NCBI RefSeq assembly: GCF_019703515.2
Contig: NC_059346.1
Coordinates: 18,669,501 to 18,733,500 of the forward strand
Origin: Myxocyprinus asiaticus
Lineage: Eukaryota > Chordata > Actinopteri > Cypriniformes > Catostomidae
DNA: 64,000 bases
Reading direction: 5' to 3'
Shown one piece after another: positions 56,389 to 64,000 of the stretch. The translations under genes were made by a program, and so were the position numbers. The notes beneath the pieces were generated by a model. The model was not told the DNA's origin, did no database searches, and saw only the letters and a program-made list of their open reading frames with translations. Positions within the stretch are counted from its first letter, which is position 1. Every line of letters begins with the position of its first letter.

Positions 56389-56610
56389 GGGGCCTGGTAG
56401 CTCAGCTAGTAAAGACACTGACTACCACCCCTGGAGTCGCAAGTTCAAATCCAGGGTGTGCTGAGTGACTCCAGCCAGGTCTCCTAAGCAACCAAATTGG
56501 CCCAGTTGCTAGGGAGGGTAGAGTCACATGGGTTAACCTCCTCATGGTCACCATGATGTGGTTCACTCTCAGTGGGGCACTCTGACTCTTTTAAGAGAGT
56601 GTAGTCCATC
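56389..56610 (+). repeat. tRNA-derived SINE, copy 2 (3'-truncated)
   Basis: It starts GGGGCCTGGTAGCTCAGC with a B box CAAGTTCAAATCC and matches the family to about GGTTCACTCTCAGTGGGGCA, then diverges. It lies about 80 bases right of the L1 start. Confidence 0.88.
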
Positions 56611-57469
56611 CTATGACCAAGATGATACAAGCAGAGGTCAGTGAGGCAAATTACCATTCTACCAAGCTCTACTAGATGTTTTTAGCGCTCTTGTGAATGT
56701 ACTAATCAGTAGTTTGCGGTTGGAAGATAAGGTTTATTTAATCATTTTGCAGAGAATTCTTAAAATGATTTTAATGTATATGACATTCACAGGGATCCTT
56801 CCTGACATTTGGTAGCGGTTAACAATAGCGGATTTATGTACAAAATAATAATAATAATAATAATAATTAATAAATAAATAAACTGAGATTGAAAACGTTT
56901 TGAGATTTGAATGAGGCCAAATAAGAGATTTGGCGCCCCCTGTAGGAAGATTTAGGAAGACCTACAGTCAACACAATCTTTTCGTCCCTCCGCCCTCGTG
57001 GTGGAGCATGATGATGAAAAACATGAAATTGCGAAAACACTAAAAGTATAGTTTGTGAAAACCGTAAAATTGTGTTTTCTGAACGTATCGTTTATTTGAA
57101 TGAAATAATCTCCAGAGGAAATATCGGTCCATTAGGGAGTGCTGACAGGATCTGGAAAGAAGAGAAAGCAACAGTAAAATCTCTGAACATAGAGACATGC
57201 ACGCCCCTTTAAAACTTCAATTCCATTGGTTTAGATGAAGTAGTTTAGGGGAATTTGCTAAATATGTATGTCCGGATCATAACATTTGTTCTGAACGGTC
57301 AGTTAGAAGACTTACGGTCAGACGTGTAACTGTAATTGAATTTCGGAAGTTGTTTTAACGCTCTCTGTAAAGATTTACTTTGTGTTGTCAAGGAATTTAA
57401 ACTTCTGTGCGCATTAATATCACAGTCGGTTTATTTACCGACATTAGATCACTGACAGGAATCCAGACG
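56611..57469 (+). other. region upstream of the mpdu1-like gene
   Basis: An (AAT)n tract lies at about 56846-56870. The promoter and 5' UTR of the following gene should lie near 57300-57469; no TATA box or strong CpG cluster is evident. No other exon is seen. Confidence 0.45.
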
Positions 57470-60167
57470 ATGTCTTCTTTCAAAGAATTTTTACTGACTT
57501 TCTTCATGCCAGACAAATGTTATGAACAGTTTTTCCTTTATTACAACTTTATGCACGGTGAGAGGCAATTGTATCTCGAATAAACGTTTACAAAATGCTA
57601 GTAGACATATACATGTACTGATTTATAAAGCCATGTAAACATAATAAAAATATACTGAACAAATCTATTTTATAATGGGTACAATATGGGCAAAATGCAT
57701 ACTAATCATGTACATTGTACAACATAATTGGTTGTGTTTGGAACAGATCTCACAGAATGTTCAACTAAAACAATTTCTGGACGTTTGATATTAACTGACA
57801 CTATCTGTCTTGTTCTTTAGTACCCTGTCTGAAGATTATCCTGAGTAAGACTATGGGAATATTTATTTTGATGGGAACTGCTTTTGGTGAGTAGTTGTCA
57901 TCATAATGTGATACTTTTCCTTTATTTATATTTTTCAGGTTGCATCCCAAATTCTTATATTTCCATATTGACTGAAGTTGTATTCAAACTTTCTTAGTAT
58001 GTTTCTACTTCTTCCTTTCCACAGCCCCGTTGCTTCAGATTTGGAAAGTTCTTTGGTCTGGCAGTTCTATTGGACTGTGTCTGATTTCTGTTTTTTTAGA
58101 ACTGTTGGCCATCTCTGCCTATACTGCTTTCTGCTACAAACAACACTTTCCCATTGGGTAACACAACATAGCAATCAATGTTAAAATCTGTTTTGGGGTT
58201 TATAAGTATGTGCTGCTAAATATGTGTGTACATCCATGCTTAAACATGTATGTGAATGCAGAGCCTGGGGGGAAGGTTTATTCACACTGATCCAGATTGC
58301 TGTCCTCGCTTTTCTCATTCAGCACTACAGAGGGAAAACCATTAAAGGTCAGAAAAAAGAGTGACATAAAAGAGAAGAGAAAAGACTAGTCTTAATGATG
58401 TAAAGTTATTATAAATAATAACCTTCCTTGAATGTGTTTGTGTGTGTATTTATTATACAGGTATATATTTCCTTGCTCTATACTGTGGCTTTATGTTCCT
58501 CCTGGCTTCACCTTTGACCTCTGTGTCAGTGGTTTGGACCATGCATGAATGGAATGTGCTGTTGGTTATTGCTGGCAGAGTGAGACTGGACCTTTTTTTA
58601 TTTTTTTTTATTTAGGGATAGTTCACCCAAAAATGAAAATTCTCTAATTTACTCACCCTCATGCCATCCCAGACGTGTATTACTTTTTTCTTTTGCTGAA
58701 CACAAACAAGTATTTTTAGAAGAAAATTTCAGCTCTGAAGGTCTTTACAATGCAAGTCAATAGGGTCCAAAACTTTGAAGCTCAAAAAAGCACATAAAGG
58801 CTGCATAAAAGTAATCCAAATGACTCTAGTGGGTAAATGTGTGTCTTTAGAAGTGATATGATAAGTGAGGGTGAGAAATAGATCAATATTTAAGTCCCTT
58901 TTTACAGTAGTTTCTCCCGGCCTGGTATTGGCAATATTCCCAAAGAATGTGAATTGCCAAAATAAATAAATAAAATAGAACTCTTAGAAGAGAAGAGTGA
59001 TTGGGCCTGGGTAGCTCAGTGAGTATTGATGCTGACTACCACCCCTGGAATCACGAGTTCGAATCCAGGGTGTGCTGAGTGACTCCACCCAGGTCTCCTA
59101 AGCAACCAAATTGGCCCGGTTGCTAGGGAGGGTAGAGTAACATGGGGTAACCTCCTCGTGGTCGCTATAATGTGTGATTCTCGCTCTCGGTGGGGCACGT
59201 GGTGAGTTGTGCATGGATGCCACGGAGAATAGCTTGGGTCTTCACACGCACTATGTCTCTGCGGTAACGTGCTCAACAAGCCACGTGATAAGATGGCACG
59301 GATTGATGGTCTCAACTGAGATTTGTCTTCTGCCACCTGGATTGGGGCGAGTCGCTATGAGGACTTAGAGCGGATTGTGAATTGGGCATTCCAAATTGGG
59401 TAGAAAAGGGGAGAAAATCACACACACATAAGAAGAGAAGAGCGATTAGGAGGGCTGTTTGAAAGTACAGATTTATAGTAAAAAAATGTTTTTTAAATAA
59501 ATTATAGTAAATAACATTTAACCACTAGAGTTACTTTTATGCTGTCTTTATATGCTTTTTCGAGCTACAAAGTTTTGGACCCTGTTGACTTGCATTGAAA
59601 AAACCAACATAGCTGAGAAATTCTTCTAAAAATCTTTGTTTGTGTCCAGCGGAAGATAAAAAGACACACTTCTGGGATGGCATGAGGGTAAGTAAATGAT
59701 GAGAGAATTTTCATTTTTGGGTGAACTATTCCTTTAAGAAAGAAAATCCATATAGATAGTGTGTATGAAACAAACAATTCTTAATTTTTGTGTGTCTGTT
59801 TTCTGTTTTGTGTGTGTTCAGTTGATCCAGGCATGCAGTAACTACAGATGCGGTCACACAGGGCAGATCTCTGCTCTCTCTGTTGTTCTGGTGTTTCTCG
59901 GCTCTCTAGGCCGTATCTTTAGTTCACTACAGGTATACAGACACTCAGCAGGCTAATAGATCAGAAATGCTTTTTTTATTAACATCTCTTTTACATATTT
60001 TTTAACCTCTCTTTCTGAAGGAGACGGGCCTTTCTTTCTCGACTCAGGTGCATGCACTGGCCAGTTGTTGCAGTGGGATGATCCTAGCACAGGTTTTGTT
60101 ATACTGGAATAAATGTATGACAAGCAAAGAGCAAGAGGGGCAAGTGGAGAAAGAGAAGGCTGAATAG
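57470..60167 (+). CDS. mpdu1: mannose-P-dolichol utilization defect 1-like PQ-loop membrane protein
   Basis: MPDU1 is an ER membrane protein needed to use dolichol-phosphate-linked mannose and glucose in N-glycan precursor and GPI-anchor synthesis. Exons, all GT-AG and in phase: 57470-57557, 57821-57886, 58025-58157, 58262-58347, 58461-58579, 59822-59932 and 60021-60167; 249 residues (human about 247). Seen: KCYEQFF...[12 protein letters not shown] near the N-terminus; a first PQ-loop-type repeat with membrane segments ([40 protein letters not shown]); [42 protein letters not shown]; and the conserved block [20 protein letters not shown], then [14 protein letters not shown]; last segment [15 protein letters not shown]; then a charged KE-rich tail. 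In the first repeat the proline of the PQ pair reads Leu (LLQ). Fishes have two paralogues; this divergent one may be the 'a' copy, a guess. Intron 5 (1.2 kb) holds a MITE and SINE. Confidence 0.88.
58612..59737. mobile_element. palindromic MITE, copy D, split by a SINE
   Basis: The left arm 58612-59002 starts TTAGGGATAGTTCACCC; the right arm 59448-59737 ends GGGTGAACTATTCCTTTAA. The two arms are imperfect complements as in copies A and C. It is in intron 5 of the mpdu1-like gene. Confidence 0.87.
59003..59430 (+). repeat. tRNA-derived SINE, copy 3, full length with target duplication
   Basis: It has an A box (TAGCTCAGTGAGT) and B box (GAGTTCGAATCC) and the complete 3' part (CCAAATTGGGTAGAAAAGGG). 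It is flanked by AGAAGAGAAGAGTGATT (58986-59002) and AGAAGAGAAGAGCGATT (59431-59447), 16 of 17 matching, which is a retroposition target duplication. Confidence 0.93.
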
Positions 60168-61301
60168 AAGAGGTAAAATAAACTCTGGCTATATGCAGAA
60201 TGTCTCATAGTACCTCTGGTAGCACAGTATATTGGGACACTTATCCTGAGTCAAGTGCAAGGCAATGTATGGCACTCGAGAACTCCTAAACCTTACGCCC
60301 TGAAATACTCATTACAATGGATGAATGTAAAAATGGATGTGTACAAATGAGTCATCAAAGGGACCTTTTGATAGAAATGTATTAATTTGAACAAATCTAA
60401 CCTAAACTGCTGAGTTGGTAAGTAGCCGAGCAATGGCACTGGTACTGGTACATAATTGATGTTGTGCAAATCCTGTTAGGTGTAAAATAGCATCACTTGG
60501 CATTTCTGTCTGTTTTATTAATTTAAGTAGTTCTTTGATTGACAAAAACAAAATCGTATAAAAATAACACAACTCAAAAACATTTTTGAGTATTCCGGTG
60601 TCACATGTAGTGCTTACTGTAGAAATAAGTACTTAATAGGCCATTAAACAGAACATTTAGATTGAATGGGAGCTAGTGGATCAGGCTTGAGACAAATATC
60701 TTTCTTTTGGCAGTGCTAACTTGTTTACCCAGTTAGAACATTAGAGAAAGCTCTCAATAAGCTGATCCTTTATATTTACATTAGCCTTTAGTAGCATTTT
60801 CTTCTTATTTGTTAGACATACCATTCATTTTTTTTTCCTGTAATCTAAACTTTCTGCGAAATGTAACTGTATATCAGTTAATACATTATTGACTTCTGAT
60901 TTTGAAATGCATAGTCATTCATATGTCATGTCCACTGCATCATAAAGTGATGTCTAGTTGAGTTTCTGTTAGCAAAGAGATCAAATGAAAGACTCATGGC
61001 TAAATTATATTCATATATATGATGGATCGTAATCAAACCATGTTTCACACTTTTTGTTGTAGCCACTGGTCTCAGTGTTGATATCAAATGAATTTTGGGT
61101 TGATTCATGTGTAAAAATTACTATTAAAACTATTGTTTACTCGCTGTATACGTGCTACACTACAAAACAATAATCAGTGGAAATGCAAAGAAAAAAAAAT
61201 GAAAATTCTGAAAAGGCTTGAGCTACTGTTCTCTTTTCAAGTGAAGTTCTCATTAGGATGCATTTTGCATTTGCAGAAATACACCACTAGGTGGCAGGAG
61301 A

Positions 61302-61399
<98 letters not shown>

Positions 61400-62220
61400 A
61401 TATATTATTTTTTTTTTTTTTACCCCTGAATAGGTGTAAATTGCTGTTCCTCTACTCTCTTACACTATCTTTGTAATTACATGTTCAGTATTTTTATTCC
61501 TGACTTTCTTCCCCTTAAACTATGTTTTGACACAAAAGTGTTTGATTCGTGATATCTTAAGTTTCATGAAAATTTTTACTTCTCTCATTAGCTCAGTTTT
61601 AAGATGTGAATCAGTTTTACGTTAACACTGTTAAAGTTTATACTGCACATTTTAAAGAGATTATTTCTGTAATAAAATATGTTCCTTATGAAAAAATCTC
61701 CTTATGACATTTGTTCGAATAATGATGTTGTTTTATCCTTTTATATAATCTGTTTACAGTCATGCTGGGTGAAAGGATCTAGGGGATTTGTTTTGAAGTC
61801 ATCAAGACATTTAAAGATATTGAAATTACAGACAGCATGTCCCCCAGTGTTGCTTAGGAGCTGTGTTGACGGTGAGGTAAGGTTTGTTTGCTGGGTCCGG
61901 TTGTGTAGTCTTGGATCTGTCTGCTTTGTGGGAGGTCTTCTCTGTGTGGCATGTGTGTGTTTCCGGAGTGATGAAAACTCGCTGAAACATGAGTTATAAA
62001 GCGTGTGTGTATATGCGTGTGGTTTTCTCCTTATCTACCTGTCCGACAGATCTCAATCTACCATCATAATGATCTAATCTGCTTGTCTGTGTGGAACCCC
62101 ATGTCATGCATGTGATTTTGTACCCTGTTCATGAGGGTCTGAAATAATTGTGTGTTTACGTGCACACTGCATATGAAGACTTGGAAGAATTATGTGTTAT
62201 TCTGTTAAAAATAAAGTGAT
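60168..62220 (+). other. 3' UTR and downstream of the mpdu1-like gene
   Basis: Candidate AATAAA signals lie at about 61672 and 62210. An A31 run followed by about 30 TA units occupies 61307-61397. No further coding exon is seen. Confidence 0.5.
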
Positions 62221-64000
62221 TTAGGCTACATGAATGTTTCATGTTTATAACTTTTACGTGTGACATTTTAGAAATATGTGAGTTTGTGTCTGTATTATCT
62301 CGGCACTTTGATCTGTGTTGTTTGGTTGTGTCTGATAGCAGTCCATTGATGCAATTCTTCCTTAAATCTGAAGAATGTGGTCTTGACGTTTGGTGAGTAT
62401 TTCTATCTATGTGGGCTTCATGGGAGTGGCTTTTGGCTGATGATGATACAGATCTGACTGTAGACTGCAATTCATGGTGTTTTAAATTTTTGAGCAAACA
62501 CATTTTGAGCAGATAAAACTTCTGAATCAATGCAGAGGCGTTTATCTGTATGTTTCTCGGTGCACTTTTGGCCATGTGGACTCTCTTGAAAAACTTTTCA
62601 TACTTTCACTACACTCCAAATAACCTGCAATAGTTACTTAAGTATCTATTTTTACTTGATCTAACCTGTAACATTTATTTTGTTCTTGTAACCTAATTTA
62701 GTCAGGTAGGTTGGTTTAGCCATGTTGACTTCAGTAGAACCAGTTCATTTAGATGTTACCCCATAAAGCACGTTTTTTAGGTTACCTGACAAGTACAGTA
62801 TTTAATTTGTGTTGTGTAACATTTTTTTTTTTTAATTGGTGTATAATTTTCACACAATAAATATTAAAATGATTTGTGTTTATTTCACGCTTTATTTAGA
62901 TCATTCAGTTTTAAACATGTAATAATTAATATTTTTATAATGGATTTTTATATTTTTGGATTGAAAATATGGGTCTGAGAAAATGGTAAAACAAAATCTA
63001 TAAATAAAAGGCATTTGTAAAGTAGCAAAAATAAAAAATGAAGGCATAGTAAAAAGCTTTAATGTGACTCATAAAACAAGATTAAAAAAAAAAAAGTCAA
63101 AGCCAAAATCTGTTTATTTCAACAAATACCAACACCTCTTGACATTTACAAAGTTGAAGGGACACCATTATCTCTCTCTCTCTCTCTGTCTCTCTCCCTC
63201 TCTCTGAGAAGAACAGCTGCAGTGGATCAATACTCAAATCTGAGTGCTGTAATCCCTCTGTAGTTCAGTGTGGCATGTCAGAACTCACACTCTCCTTCTT
63301 TTGAGTTTCTCCTGTTTGGTCACAAAGATGTTGGCAAAAAAATGTGTTTACCAAAAATAGTACCCTGGTTGAAAAATGAAATAATGTATTATTTACACGC
63401 TTGAGCTAAATGTGTGTGAAAGAGCACAAGATAGAGAGAGATAGAAAGAAGGTGTGGAAAGGCCACCCGTCACCCATCATATCTGCTACGTTTCTTACAT
63501 TTTTGTTGGTCTGGCCAGGTTGGATTCGTAAGAAGGGCTAAAATAGTAATCGGAATGTGTTTCCCACTAAAACCATTTCTTACAACCAAATACTAAAACT
63601 GAAATCCAGTTTACCAAGGAAATATAATTGTCAGGTATACAGGCAAAAGCATATATCTGAGTGTTTGTGTGTGTGTGTGTGTGTGTGAAGAGAGAGGGAG
63701 GGAGGGAAAGGGAGAAAGGATAAGCCCTCTGAATAATGAAGTTGAATTTCAGCAGTGAAAAGAGTAGGCTACTGAAAAACTACTCTGTAGAAAGTACTGT
63801 TACGTCACGGAGAATCTACTTGAACAATGAAAGAAGTCACTTGTGTTTGTACCCACCTGATGTTTGAAACTGCAGCCTTTTCTATATATTCTTGGGATCT
63901 TGAAAGTGCAGCAAACATGTTGATGCTCCAACAACATAATCACTGGAAATCAACAAGCTGCCTCCTGAATGTTCATGTACCCTAAAATCGATCCCCTTCT
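62221..64000. other. intergenic right edge
   Basis: No gene is recognised. Simple repeats: (CT)n at 63172-63207, (GT)n at about 63665-63688 and a GA-rich tract at 63690-63720. Confidence 0.5.

Noticed and set aside
56389..56470. Possible tRNA gene (A and B box)
   Set aside because: It does not fold into a complete cloverleaf and belongs to a repeated SINE family with two other copies in the window.
62156..62575. 139-residue minus-strand ORF at the right edge
   Set aside because: Composition is unremarkable, no motif is present, and it lies in a probable untranslated or intergenic region.

Overview
This window is a piece of a teleost fish nuclear genome, most likely a cyprinid. The evidence is GT-AG-spliced vertebrate genes, an AT-rich background, many microsatellites, and a transposon mix (DIRS, Tc1, hAT, piggyBac-like, Rex1/L2-type LINEs, L1, tRNA-derived SINEs, long palindromic MITEs) typical of carp-like fishes. 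There are no bacterial or phage features, CRISPR arrays or rRNA genes. The species call is an inference.

Host genes. (1) Plus strand, 17.6-25.3 kb: an eight-coding-exon gene for an Arg/Pro/Ser-rich, probably nuclear protein that I cannot name. (2) Minus strand, 29.35-26.4 kb: mrps31 (mitoribosomal protein mS31), seven exons, open throughout. (3) Plus strand, 34.18-41.65 kb: slc25a15 (mitochondrial ornithine carrier), recognisable over five exons but broken by two in-frame stops, a 5-base deletion, a damaged exon junction and a mutated carrier motif, so it is a pseudogene. (4) Minus strand, 48.19-43.65 kb: a tm4sf4-like tetraspan L6 gene, five exons. (5) Plus strand, 57.47-60.17 kb: an mpdu1-type PQ-loop gene, seven exons. 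The mrps31-slc25a15 adjacency is also known from mammals, which supports both identifications.

Mobile DNA fills most of the rest. From 3.43 to 9.83 kb lies a degenerate but structurally complete DIRS tyrosine-recombinase retrotransposon, with inverted terminal repeats and an internal complementary region, and an intact Tc1 transposon inserted near its left end. From 11.0 to 15.6 kb is a decayed hAT transposase gene split by a LINE. Next come a SINE (15.9 kb) and a piggyBac-like MITE (16.3-17.5 kb). Between mrps31 and slc25a15 is a three-level nest (palindromic MITE containing a LINE containing a hAT MITE). The third intron of slc25a15 holds a Tc1 MITE and a THAP-type transposon remnant, itself invaded twice. 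A minus-strand L1 occupies 51.6-56.3 kb with a Tc1 MITE inside it. mpdu1 intron 5 holds a palindromic MITE containing a SINE.

The most informative observations are the slc25a15 pseudogenisation, the DIRS end/ICR structure with its two recombinase lesions, the datable transposon nests, the alternative 5' reading frame of mrps31, and the unidentified Arg/Pro-rich gene with an LNERF motif. I found no convincing evidence of a wholly new biological system.
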